Source of the DNA: Gracilaria domingensis
Taxonomy: Eukaryota > Rhodophyta > Florideophyceae > Gracilariales > Gracilariaceae
Assembly: GCA_022539475.1 (NCBI GenBank)
Contig: VCMS01000008.1
Location: forward strand, 372,001 to 436,000
Direction of reading: 5' to 3'
Length of the DNA: 64,000 bases
Every line of letters begins with the position of its first letter. Within the stretch, counting starts at the first letter, position 1. The notes under the pieces are model-generated. The model worked only from the letters and a program-made list of their open reading frames with translations. It was not told the DNA's origin and ran no database searches. A program made the position numbers and the translations under genes. Below are positions 44,770-55,811 of this stretch, piece by piece.

Positions 44770-45286
44770 TGTTAGGATTTCGTTAATTCTGGTCATGTTT
44801 TTATTCGAATTTGTTATATTGCTATGCTTTTAGTTAGTCATTTAATGTTTTGATGCTTTCTTTGAATTCCCCGTGATCTAGCGATCCAATTTGATACCCT
44901 AATGATCCTCAGAGTCTTTGTTTGACATTAGTTGTCATAATGTTACCAAGACATGTCACGTGTGATGTCTGCCTCGTCAGTTGACGTCATGACTGACTTC
45001 ATAGTTTCGGTGCCTTGCTGGAACTTCTACAAATGGAGACGTTGCAGGAACTTCTAGAAGCTTCTAGAAAACTCCACTGTCGATTTCTACGCACAGTTTC
45101 TACACTAATTCCGACGCAAGGGCCATTACTCATAGACACATTAGTTCGAGGGATATTCTAGAAAGCTGCGTTAGCGACCTTATTTTCGAAGGTCCGATTC
45201 TCCATATAAACCCTGGTCGACTGCCTGACCTCTCCTCGGCAGTCACCATCGTTCACGTTCTCAACCTCAGACCCAGTGTTCTGACA
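44770..45286 (+). repeat. 5' LTR of the chromovirus
   Basis: It runs TGTTAGGATT ... TTCTGACA, with a TATATAAA-type box at about 45204-45210 (CCATATAAACC), consistent with an RNA start about 25-30 bases later. About 98% identical to the 3' LTR. Confidence 0.92.
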
Positions 45287-45413
45287 TTGGTAGCCATCGC
45301 AAGTAAGTATTGCGCTCATTTGAAACTGAGTGACCATCCAGCCCTAGTGGATTTTGCTATACAAAATTCCCGAGGTTTGGATGAGCCACAGACGTCCAGC
45401 TCTTTACTGACTG

Positions 45414-46063
45414 TTGATTTCTGACCCAATTTGGGTGTTTCCGGTGAGCTCAATACGCCGATCCCAAGTACCGCCGTCATCGCCGTCGTTCTATACGAAC
45501 ACGGAAATATCCACCGAACCGCCGTCATCGCCGCCACCGCCGCCACCCCCTGTCAACACCACCGAAACCCCTGTTTCCGCTGCCGTGTCCACCTTGGAAC
45601 CGAGTACACCACCTTCATACACACCGTCACCACCGTCGTCACCAGCTCGTCAACATCCCGATCCTGTTGACAGCAATCCGATTTCAAGGAACCGATCAGT
45701 TACTGAGGCTACCGAGGGTACTCCACGTCATCTGCTCCGCATAGACGACGCGGCTAATATACATACCCTTCGCGTGGCCACCGATCGAATCAAGCGACGG
45801 CGTATACGTAACCTTCGACGTCGCTTGAAGACCCAGGTGTGACGACTGTGAACTCCGTTTCAATGCCGAGTGCAACTTCGCGAACATTGTCTGGTAGCCG
45901 ACACCGCAACAAGCTCCAGAACAAGCGCTCCCCACCGGGCTGTTACGAATGTGGTATACTCTCGTTCAATAATTGGAAGCATTACGAGGATCACCGAGGT
46001 GGACGCAAGCACCGAGCAGCTGTCAACAAGGAAAACCGACGTCAACAGCGTTACTTTAAGTAA
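45414..46063 (+). other. Extra frames between 5' LTR and gag of the chromovirus
   Basis: The first frame (45414-45842) is Pro/Ser/Thr-rich and then Arg-rich. The next (45839-46063) contains CYECGILSFNNWKHYEDH...H, a C2H2 finger of the U1/JAZ-like type (C-x2-C-x12-H-x5-H). Such a region is not part of a standard chromovirus. It could be an accessory protein or acquired host sequence. Confidence 0.5.
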
Positions 46064-46229
46064 AATTATAACGTAAACACCTTGTGTTGACAAATGTTTC
46101 CAAGAATCGGTTGTTCTACCCTTTAAGCTACCGTTTGTGGTTGTGTTCCAGTTTCCGCTACGTTCGTATTACTTAGCATTGACAAGGGAGAAGTCGCCGT
46201 ACAGGGCTCACTATCTTCCCAGTCGCTTG

Positions 46230-46370
46230 ACGCTTTGTAATTGAACTGAAGAAACCTTAATTGAACCACTCCGGCTGCAATTGCAACTTACAGCGAAGGG
46301 AATCGAACCTAGAACCTCTGAAATTGCACCGGCGCCGCCTACCCACTAGGCCAGGTGCGCGGCACTGCTT
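46230..46370 (-). repeat. tRNA-derived SINE-like segment
   Basis: Read on the minus strand there is an A-box-like TGGCCTAGTGGGTAGG (46353-46338) and a B-box GGTTCGATTCCC (46309-46298), spaced as in a tRNA. The anticodon and acceptor stems do not pair, so it is not a tRNA gene. It lies inside the chromovirus between the extra 5' frames and gag. A SINE inserted there, or an internal pol III-like segment of the element, are both possible. The end points are approximate. Confidence 0.55.
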
Positions 46371-46423
46371 GCCTGCAACCTGCAAATTGCAATTTTCTAA
46401 AGTGGCAGCGCAAGGCTTGATTT

Positions 46424-47394
46424 GTGCTTTTCGAAAAATTAGACAATTTATTTTGGCAACCCCCTGATTTGAGCCAGTTTCAAAGGTTCTCCGTTCCCGC
46501 AGCTCATACCATGACGACCTCTCAAGGCAACCCAGGCACACCCCCACAGGTGCGTGCAGGCCAAATGATCCAAAGCATGGCTCGGGCGCTTGATGAAACA
46601 CGGGCTCAGATGGAATTGTTGAAGCAAGAAGCGCAAACGAAGATATCCGCTCTCGAGAACTCACTCAGTGTCCTAGCCAATAAGGACAGCCCAGCCACGA
46701 ATCCAAAGATCAACAAGCCCCCAACGTTCACTGGAAAGCAAAACATTGACAGTTGGATCACTCATATTCGCAATTATCTTGATGGAACCCCCCGACGACA
46801 AAGCATTAACGATTGCGCTTATAATTAAGCTTAGTTACATCAGTGGAGCTGCTCATGAGTGGTATCTCGCCCAGCAAAGAAATGGATTGGAGCTGCAAAC
46901 CCTTGAGCAACTCTTTGAAAATCTTCAGAAACGATTTACTATTGTCAACAAAGAGAAACTTGCTCGGGACAAACTAAGCAAGTGGAAGCAGTACAAAGAT
47001 GTTCAACAGTTCAATGAAGACTTCCTCAAGATTGTGCTCGAAATCCCCAACATCAGTATGGAAGAGCAAAACGACAGATATACCAGAGGCTTGAAAAGTT
47101 ACATCTGGAAAGATCTTTGCACCAATGAGTACAAATCTTTGACTGATGCCATGAAAGACGCTGAGCGGGTGGAATCTCCGTTCCGAAGGGGTGGACAGGG
47201 GCGATTTGGCAGGCAACCTGGCGGCTCTGGATCATCTCAAGGACCGGTACCCATGGATATTGGAAATGAAGCTGAAGAAGTTAACCAAGGAAGAGCGCGA
47301 GAACTGTCGAAAGTTGGGACTCTGTTTCCGCTGTCGACAACCTGGACACATGGCACGCGATAAACAGTGCCCAAAAAACTCCCAGAGGAACTGA
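46424..47394 (+). pseudogene. gag region of the chromovirus
   Basis: It encodes a capsid-like helical region (around FTGKQNIDSWI and the following retrotransposon-gag segment) and a zinc knuckle [16 protein letters not shown] near its end. It would form the virus-like particle that packages element RNA. The region is broken. Confidence 0.75.
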
Positions 47395-47399
47395 CTCTA

Positions 47400-50300
47400 G
47401 GGTCATCTGAAGAACCCACGTCAGTTCCACCGGACCACGATTGCACCCCACTGAATTCCATCGAAACGCAACCATTGATTAAGCCAGTGAACTCCGTACC
47501 CATTGAATCTGCAGATAAACATCGTACCCAAGAAAAAATATTAAGCAATGGAAGACATAAACTTCTTACCTCACGCTTAGCGTCACCATTTGAAACCCCC
47601 TCTGTTGGACTACTCCTTGCATATGTATTCATCAATGGCAGAAAATGTACGGCTCTGTTTGATAACGGTTCCGAAATCAGTTATTTGTCCAAAGCCATCT
47701 GCAAAAGCATGAAGATCCCAACCATTGACACTAGTTATGAAGCCGAAATGGCCAACGGTTCCATTACTGTGCTCCAGGAAACCCGAGAAGATGGAGTAGA
47801 TATCCAGATTGAAGAACTACGAGAAAAGAGACGCTTTGCAATATGTGCATTATACGGATATGACGTTATTTCGGGAAAAGACTGGCTATATGAATATAAC
47901 CCCTATGTCAACCACCGAACCAATGAAATTTCTTTTGTTAACAATTCCAGAACCATTTTCATCAAAGCAAACATTAAGAAGAACGAGAAGTTAATTTCTG
48001 TGAACACAATCCAGAAGTCAATTCGAAGGAAGCTACCTGTATTTGTTGTAGCACTTCGGCCCTCAAAAGAAGAAACCTATGAACCAGCGAATGATCATAA
48101 ACTCAAAGAACTACTTGAAGAATACAAGGACCTATTTCCAGAAAAATTACCAAAAGGATTACCCCCTCACCGAGAACAAGATTTTCATATCGAGTTATCC
48201 CCTGAAGCAACACTTCAGAAGAAAGGCGTATATCGAATGTCAGATAAAGAGTTGAAAGAGCTAAAGAAGCAACTCCATGAACTTTTGGAACAAGGTTTTA
48301 TTCGACCTAGTTCAAGCCCTTGGGGTGCCCCTGTTCTTTTCGCAGCAAAGAAGGATGGGAGCCTAAGACTTTGCATTAATTACCGAGCCCTCAATAAGTT
48401 GACCATCAAAAATAGTTACCCTATTCCAAGGATTGATGATATTTTTGACCAACTCCGTGGCGCAAAAGTATTTTCAAAAATCGATTTAAGGTGGGGTTAC
48501 CACCAAATTCGACTCTCTGATACCTCCATTCCACTGACCGCTTTCAGAACTAGATATGGTCATTTTGAGTTTCTTGTCCTACTTTTCGGCCTCACCAACG
48601 CACCCGCAAGTTTCATGAGTTTAGTGAACAATGTACTGAAGGATCATTTGGATAAATTTGTCCTGGTGTATCTCGACGACATTCTTATTTACAGCAAAAC
48701 TGTAGAGGAGCATATGGAACACATTAGAAAAGTTTCGACCAACTTCGTGCACACAAGCTGTATGGGAAGCTTTCAAAGTGTGAATTTCTAAAGAAGGAGG
48801 TTGAATACCTTGGGCATGTGGTTACACCCGAAGGAATATCAGTAGAGAAACAAAAAGTGAAAGCCATAACAAATTGGGAAACACCGGAGAATAAGACCGA
48901 TGTTTAAGCTTTTCTTGGACTTGTTAATTACTACCGACGATTTATTAAGAACTGCTCCGAAATATCAAAACCACTAACCGCTCTGTTTGGAAATAACCCA
49001 TTCAAGTGGGGAGGGGATCAAGAAAACGCCTTCAAAAATCTGAAAGAAGCAGTTTCAAGTACACCAGTGCTCCGTCATTTTGACCCAAAACTGCCTATCA
49101 TCGTAACCACTGACGCATCTCAGTATGCTCTAGGAGCAGTATTGGAACAAGTAGAAAACGGTATTGCCCGACCAGTTGCATTTCATTCAAGAACCTTGAA
49201 CCCAGCCGAGCAACGCTACGCCGCCCAGGAGCGAGAACTTCTTGCAGTTGTAGACATGTTAAGAGTTTGGAGAGTCTACTTACATGGACAACGCTTCAAA
49301 GTGCGTACAGATCATTTTCCACTGAAGTATCTGCAAACACAGCCATATCTTTCCCAACGTCAAGTAAGATGGCTCGAAAGGATCCCCTGTGAGATAAAGT
49401 GATGCGCAATGGATGTCCATCGGATGAAATTTTGGGACATCTTTCGGGTATCAGTCGTATATCTTCTGCGCATCCAGGATATCCGAATGATATGCTGCGA
49501 TACCCCGTTGGATGCGCCTAACTGATGCTCTTTGCATGTCCTTTGGATGTACAAAAAGTATTCCAAAGATATTCATATGATGCACGAAGATATGTCCCAT
49601 GGATGTCCGGAAATCCACGGTGCATCATTTGGACATCACAAATTCCAATGGACATCTCTTCGTACATCATATGCGTATCAGGCGCTTATCATTTGGATAT
49701 ACTTCATGCATCATCTGAGCATCATTTATGTACATCATATGGATACCTTGAGGAGATCAAATGGACATCTTCAGGTTTCGTAATTCTATTATGGGTTATC
49801 TTGGGGATATCATCCGGACATCAATTCACCTCTCTGGGATCGTTGAGTTTGATTTCACTTTCGAACCAATCAAAGGAAAATCCAACATAGTTGCAGATGC
49901 TCTCTCAAGATATCCTAAGCATGTTGAAGATCCGCTGGCTAGTAACCTCTCTCTATTAGATGAAGCAGTCTCCAGAACCAACCCGTTGAACTCTTTATCT
50001 CTTATTTGTGAAATATCCAAGAAGGATATGCCAGCATTCACTGATGGATATAAGAAGGACAACGAATTTTCAGCTGCTTACCTGAATCCCGAACTTTCCT
50101 TTGAACGAAAAGGAAATCTTCTCTACTACAAGAATAAGTTATGTATACCGAGTGGAGAAATCAGAACTAAGATTTTATTCGAGAATCATGATCTCCCTTC
50201 ATCAGGACATATGGCATTTAAGAAGACATTAGAAGAATTTGGAAATCTTACTTTTGGAAGAACCTGAGAAAGGACGTGTACACCTACACGAAGACATGCC

Positions 50301-51169
50301 AGAAGTGTCAGGAGACGAAGCCAATTACAAAGAAGCCGCATGGATATCTACAGCCATTAGAACCCCCATTGAAGAAGTGGTCTCAGATCACAATGGATTT
50401 CATTACTCCACTTCCACGAACTAAGTCTGGAAACAGTGCCATATATCTAGTAGTCGATCGCCTTTCGAAACTTATACGCATCATTCCCACAACCAAGAAT
50501 GTCACTGCTGTAGAAACAGCTAAGTTATATCTGGAGAATATCTATCGTCATCATGGACTTTCTGATTCCATAGTATCCGATAGAGCTTCAATATTTATGA
50601 GTAAGTTCTGGAAGGAAGTATTTCGATCACTTGGCACAAAATTAAAGCCATCATCAGCATATCACCCACAGACAGATGGACAAACCGAAGTATTGAATAA
50701 GAAGATTGAAGAGATGATCAGATGTTTTGTCAACCACAGGCAGAATAATTGGGATGAACACCTCATTCAATTCGAAGTTGCTTACAATTCTTCAGTAAAT
50801 TCTATCACGTCATTTACTCCATTCTTTTTCACATACGGAGAAGAACCACGTGTTTTACCAATAGATGCAATCACTTCCCAGAATCAAGCCGCCTCTGAGT
50901 TTCTGACAAGTATTTCAGATGCTGTCAAGCTTGCTAGGAGCCAAATCAGCAAGATAAGCAAGTACTCAGAAAGCTACTATAATCGGAAACGAACGCTTTG
51001 CGACTTAAAAGTTGGTGACTACGTCATGCTATCGACGAAGAACCTCAAGATGGACGAAACAGGCCCACGGAACAAACTCGGAATCAAGTACTGTGGTCCA
51101 TTCAGAACCACGGAACAAGTAAGCTCAGTAACCTTTCTACTTGATATAGGGACTGTCATGAAGCAGTGA
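47400..51169 (+). pseudogene. pol region of the chromovirus (PR-RT-RNaseH-INT)
   Basis: Recognisable parts in order: retropepsin-like segment near 47640-47700; reverse transcriptase about 48220-48780 with [13 protein letters not shown]; RNase H about 49067-49402 with VTTDASQYALGAVL; integrase zinc-binding and core regions about 50080-51169, with ITMDFITPLPRT and YHPQTDGQTEVLNK. The order is that of Ty3/gypsy. A MITE lies within it (49385-49838). The region is broken. Confidence 0.88.
49385..49838. mobile_element. GATATC-rich MITE, inner copy, inside chromovirus pol
   Basis: It is 454 bp with ends CCCTGTGAGATAAAGTGAT and, reverse-complemented, CCCAGAGAGGTGAATTGAT, flanked by ATC on both sides (49382-49384 and 49839-49841). 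The interior consists almost entirely of GGATATCC, GGACATCA and GGATGTCC-like words on both strands, at spacings of about 10-25 bases. It is non-coding and belongs to the same family as the outer copy that holds the chromovirus. Confidence 0.85.
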
Positions 51170-51181
51170 AAAATACATGAC

Positions 51182-51448
51182 GTGTTTCATTGCCAACTAC
51201 TCAGAAGATACCATGAAGACAATACCTTCAGAAGACCCCAGCCCAAGCCAACAGTCATCCAATTATCTGGTATAACAGAAGAATATGATGTGGAAGCAAT
51301 TCTTAGTCATCGAAAACGGAAACTCAAGTCAGAATACCTTGTCAAATGGCTTGGTTATCCCGATCACGAAAATATGTGGCTCCCTGAATCCGAACTCAAG
51401 AACTGTTTTGACCTCCTCGAGCAGTATAAAAGAAGCCACAACCTCTGA
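51182..51448 (+). pseudogene. Chromodomain of the chromovirus integrase
   Basis: EEYDVEAILSHRKRKLKSEY, then LVKWLGYPDHENMWLPESEL, is a textbook chromodomain with its aromatic positions. Chromodomains of chromovirus integrases steer insertion to chromatin with particular histone marks. This one follows the integrase region closely. Confidence 0.85.
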
Positions 51449-51483
51449 ACATTCCCGGGCCCAGTAACCACCCATCCCCAACA

Positions 51484-51996
51484 ATGACGAACAACGGACA
51501 GCCGAACATCGCGAACAATCTGCAACTCGACAACGCCAGTCAGTTCTACAGTCTTATAGTTCTTGGGGGACGAAGGATGCTTACCTGGTTTGATGGTATT
51601 ACCGATGAACTTTTCGAGAGATTTCGTCTTGCATGGGCCTCATGTCATATTTGCTTTGCCTTTCTGCAAGTTCGAGGACCATTTCTAACCCCAGAGAATG
51701 CGATCATGCTAAGAAAGCTATTCAAAGCTTATGAAGATGGCACACTTGAAGATATTCATGAAGAGTTCGTTCTATTTCTATTCTCTTACCTGGTATCTCA
51801 GTTTAGTCACCTCTCGTCGGACCCCGGAGATACATTCTTGAATACAATTGAAAGTGCTATTCCAAACATCGAGGAATTTGGAGATAATACTGATCTGTCC
51901 ATAACGTTTGAACCGCGTTCCGATATGGTTCTCTCCCCTAACCCTCCAGGAGGGTTTCAAAATCATCCTATTCCGAATGGTATGCCCAACAACTAA
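51484..51996 (+). other. Extra 3' frame of the chromovirus (ORF3)
   Basis: A 170-codon frame opens at an ATG just after the chromodomain and ends before the purine tract. It contains a helical middle part (residues 20-115) and a Pro/Asn-rich tail. No domain was recognised. Standard chromoviruses have nothing here. Confidence 0.5.
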
Positions 51997-52031
51997 CGAG
52001 TCGGGACGACTCTCCTTAATGGGGGAAGTGA

Positions 52032-52548
52032 TGTTAGGATTTCGTTAATTCTGGTCATGTTTTTATTCGAATTTGTTATATTGCTATGCTTCTAGTAAGT
52101 CATTTAATTTTTTGATGCTTTCTTTGAATTCCCCGTGATCTATCGATCCGATTTGATACCCTAATGATCCTCAGAGTCTTTGTTTGACATTAGTTGTCAT
52201 AATGTTACCAAGACATGTCATGTGTGATGTCTGCCTCGTCAGTTGACGTCATGAATGACTTCATAGTTTCGGTGCCTTGCTGGAACTTCTACAAATGGAG
52301 ACGTTGCAGGAACTTCTAGAAGCTTCTAGAAAACTCCACTGTCGATTTCTACGCACAGTTTCTACACTAATTCCGACGCAAGGGCCAGTACTCATAGACA
52401 AATTAGTTCGAGGGATATTCTAGAAAGCTGCGTTAGCGACCTTATTTTCGAAGGTCCGATTCTCCATATAAACCCTGGTCGACTGCACGACCTCTCCTCG
52501 GCAGTCACCATCGTTCACGTTCTCAACCTCAGACCCAGTGTTCTAACA
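52032..52548 (+). repeat. 3' LTR of the chromovirus
   Basis: It runs TGTTAGGATT ... TTCTAACA, matching the 5' LTR over its full 517 bp with about a dozen substitutions and no length change, and is followed by the right ATATC duplication. Confidence 0.92.
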
Positions 52549-53056
52549 ATATCTTACGTAAATCCATGGTATCTCTATGACATCCAGTAGATATGACAGA
52601 TGACGTACGAAATGATACTCTTTTGGGCCCTGGAGACATGCATGATGCTTTGAAAGATATAACAGTAGATATGACGAATGATTTGGAAAAACAAACTTGC
52701 TTCTCTTCGAATTGCTCGGACATCATTCGGACATCCAGAAATCAGACGAATATCATTGGTATGGATACTGTGAGAATTGTCCTGTATCCTATGTACATCG
52801 GCTATATCCAACTTCGAAAATCAGATGGATATCCGAGAGATCACTCCGATATCCAAATCATATCTAAGGAATATCAATCGGATATCAAAGTGTTTCCCTG
52901 GGTGCTTCTACAGTGAATTCTCTCCTTCAACACCGGTATACAGAACGGAAATCACATGGAGATGCGGAAGCACTTGAAATCGATCACGCCTCTCGGTCGG
53001 TAGACGCTACAGATTTGGTTGTGACCCATCAATAGAATGCGGAGGTTAAAAAGATT

Positions 53057-53794
53057 TCAAGAGATGCTAAGTATATCGAAAAGCTGAGCCGTATCCGCAG
53101 GCAGTACGAATTGGAGCCTCCGCAAGGGCCCTTTTAGAGCATTGACTCGCCATTCTGTGGTTTGCCGTCGAGATGGATATACTTTTTGCAGCAAAATGTC
53201 CACAACATTCATTACGAACTTGTCCTTATACGATGGCTTCTCGTTCGCCTTACGACAGAGAAGAATCTTAACGTTTGTCACCTGCATGTTATTGTAGAAT
53301 GCCGTATTTCCCAGAATACCAAATCCGGCTGGTGTCATATCAGCACTCAGCCTTGGCCAGTACAATACTGAAACGCCCGCAAGTCGGCTGTCATGCAACG
53401 ATCCGGGGTAATTAATCGGGCAGTGAATGAGTTCACCGAAGAAATTGAAGACGAAGAGGTTAGTAGTTTCTACCTTTCGAGTATATCCTTCGAAGTAAGC
53501 TTTCTGCAAGTCGAGAGACAGGTCGATAGGTTCGTACGAACCGCAGTCAAATCTTCCACCATCCGTTACCGCGAACACACCATCCAGAAGTGTAGCGGTT
53601 TCTGGTTTTGCCTTGCGTACACACTCCTGGCCACAGAGCATATCCCTCTGTGTCGGCCATTGTATTGCGGCTTCTGATATCGAGCCTGATGATAGAAGCA
53701 GGCGAAGGAGTTCAGTGCTATATGACACCCAGTCGCTCCAACAAGACGTGACCAATCCAAATATGGGACACAACATGTACATCACGCCTGTCAT
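53057..53794 (-). pseudogene. Harbinger-like DDE transposase, copy 1
   Basis: This 245-codon minus-strand frame contains LLDGVFAVTDGGRFDC (first catalytic Asp region), YFEGYTRK, LFVFNFFGELIHCPINYPGS and LHDSRLA (the 'PGS.hDs' segment), FGILGNTAFYNN (second Asp position replaced by Asn) and a C-terminal TTEWRVNALKGPLRRL (the Glu helix). It is long and open but starts inside the family's normal N-terminal region, and the expected second Asp is not seen, so activity is doubtful. It converges on the Myb/SANT-like gene across the nested insertions. Confidence 0.6.
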
Positions 53795-53866
53795 GCGAAT
53801 GTACTAAAGCATTATTCTGTGTTCACTAATGGTTTTCGACCAGACTTTGTTGCCTTCGTTCGGTAG

Positions 53867-54830
53867 GTGCTTGTGCGTTTCGACTTGTCGCGTATTTCGG
53901 AAAAACACAGAAGGAGGCAAGTCATGAAAATCGTTGGATTGAGGCCCACCGCGATAATGAAGTCAATATCGGATCCACAGGACAGAATCACATTCTATTG
54001 TGTAGTTCATGTCAATGGGCGCTACAAGCCACTGCGATTGAAATTATGTGACTTGGTGCACCGCCGTTTTGTGCTCTGTGGCGCGAGGAGCGCGACGCAG
54101 GAGCTCATTTGAGCAGCAAGCAGCTGCAGCAAAACTACGTTTACGACCAGTTTGATCCGGCTCTCGTACTTCATGAACGTCGTGAGGGCAGAGCGCGCCA
54201 GGTTCCATTTCGTTACGGGTCGTATGTTAGTTTCAATCCGAAGCAGTTATTATGCTGATCGTGAAGTAGAAGAGGAGAGTGCAAACAACCTATATTTCTT
54301 GCCCGAGTCGTTCGCTGGAGCGGGTCTCACTGACCCACTGCACTCCGAAATAATTTGGAGAAGTTCTTTTCGCCACGATTCCACATGGTGGTCTGTGGTT
54401 GGTTCGTTACGAGCACATCGGTTGGAGTATTTCACTCTTGGATGATCTCATTGGGTGCATTCAGAAAAAGCTATCCGGTCAGATGGTCAACTTTCGGCCA
54501 GCAAGATCGCTAGAAATCGGCTGCAATCTGATCGTGGCGGAACCAAATGCGGAGTTCTGAACGAACCCCCGCGCGGTTCATTCACCGCGCTAAACTGTCC
54601 ACGAGATCTTTCGGAGGCGTCATTCACGCGAGAGAATCGCTGCAGCTCTGACTGCCGCAGTCGCAGCCCTTTCTACGACAACGTCGGTGCTTTCTTGCAT
54701 CCAAAAAAAAGTCCAGAGCTCAAAACAGAAAGCAAGTTGCTGCAAAATACCGCATAACAGGACTGTTTTCTCCTCGCAGCGACCTTCACGAAACGCCATG
54801 GCGTCGAGTGCCAAACTACGGACAGGACAG
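53867..54830. other. Unassigned between the two Harbinger-like transposases
   Basis: Plus-strand frames at 53867-54112 and 54152-54445 are moderately protein-like but have no known domain. The junction between the two Harbinger-like elements, including their ends, should lie here. I could not define inverted repeats by eye. Confidence 0.35.
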
Positions 54831-54836
54831 CGACTT

Positions 54837-55811
54837 CATCGTGGCTACTAACTTCAACAAACAAGTGTTCCTTGAAACACTACTACCCTTGTTCGAAACC
54901 TCAAGAACACAGTGTAACTATGGTAGTCCGTACAGAGCTGATAGCAGCAACAGGGGTCATAAACCGTTCTTGAAATGAGTCGATCTTCTCGCTCTGGCCC
55001 TACATTTTTTGAAGACAAGCGGCGGTATATATCAGTTGTGTCCGTTTTTCGGTTTGGTGCCATCTTCGCTAACAGTATGGTTGGATTACACCTTGAGTGT
55101 TCTTCTACTTGCGACGAAGAAAGGCGATTGTCCTTTCTTTCGAATGCTATGGCTCACGCGAGAGGAACAAAAGCTTTCAGCAGAACTTCTAGAAAACAAC
55201 CTTCGGCTTGTGGGAACAATGAAAGGTGTGTTTGGAATAACGGAGGGGGTCGGTTTAATTGCCAGAAGTACGCAGATGTGAACATGCAAAATGCACACTA
55301 CGAAGGATATACACAGCAGGAAAAGGTTAAAAACCTTCTTGTATACAATTTCTACGAAAAAGTTGTTCACGCAGCGATCAACTTCTCCGGCAGTTGTCAT
55401 GATACCAAGCTTGCTGGTGCATCTGGGCTTTACTACCCGAATCCGTCCGAGGAGAAAACGCCTCCATAAATGGCGATATTAGGAGACTGTCCGTTTGTGA
55501 ACAACACGAGCTGCACGAATACCAAGATAATACGAGCGCGCAAAAGCAACGAAAGGCATGATATAACTGATTCCGCTGAACGTTCTGCCATAGACAACAG
55601 TCTTCAGCGCGTTTCGCCTGCTGAGCGTCAGAGCGCAGAGCGGGGCGTCAGGGCGATAAAAAGTGCTTTTCAGCGCTTGAAGACTACACTACCTGCGGAT
55701 GCGAAGCGAAGAGCAATTATCATCAAACATTCTGTTCGTTTACTTAATTGTCATACTCGCACAATTTCAAGGAATCTGATTACAACCACATACGGTAGCA
55801 CTCCTATGTAA
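54837..55811 (+). pseudogene. Harbinger-like DDE transposase, copy 2
   Basis: Across three frames the order is FLETLLPLFETSRTQ (N-terminal helical part), QLCPFFGLVPSS and GTMKGVFGITEG (55009-55281), QNAHYEGYTQQEK, LLVYNFYEKVVHAAINFSGS with CHDTKLAGASG (to 55469), then ILGDCPFVNN and ERGVRAIKSAFQRLKTTLPA (to 55811). It parallels copy 1 block for block at about 30-40% identity. At least three frame changes break it. The two copies point in opposite directions and are too different to be a recent duplication. Confidence 0.6.

Larger units (their letters stand above)
44770..52548 (+). mobile_element. Chromodomain Ty3/gypsy retrotransposon (chromovirus), fossil
   Basis: Two 517-bp LTRs (44770-45286 and 52032-52548) frame the element, which is flanked by perfect ATATC duplications (44765-44769 and 52549-52553). 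A primer-binding site with TGGTAGC lies just inside the left LTR (initiator tRNA-Met type), and a purine tract (AATGGGGGAAGTGA) lies before the right LTR. Inside are extra 5' frames, gag, pol (protease, RT, RNase H, integrase), a chromodomain and an extra 3' frame. The LTRs differ at about a dozen sites (about 2%), so the insertion is fairly young. The coding region is broken (several breaks) and carries a 454-bp MITE insertion. Confidence 0.92.
44691..52902. mobile_element. GATATC-rich MITE, outer copy, split by the chromovirus
   Basis: Left part 44691-44769 begins CCCAGAGAAG. The right part, 52554-52902, ends (reverse-complemented) CCCAGGGAAACACTTTGAT. Flanks are TGT (44688-44690) and TGC (52903-52905), a near-match for a 3-bp target duplication. 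Without the chromovirus it would be about 430 bp. The interior is nearly all GATATC, GACATC and GATGTC-like words. The second copy is at 49385-49838. Confidence 0.7.

Noticed and set aside
45316-45546. Minus-strand frame near the 5' LTR of the chromovirus
   Set aside because: It is antisense to the Pro-rich frame and explained by codon bias of low-complexity sequence.
46298-46360. A tRNA gene on the minus strand
   Set aside because: The A and B boxes are good, but the acceptor and anticodon stems do not pair. A SINE-like segment fits better.
51484-51996. Envelope gene of the chromovirus
   Set aside because: The position would fit, but there is no signal peptide, membrane anchor or cleavage motif, so it is listed only as an extra frame.
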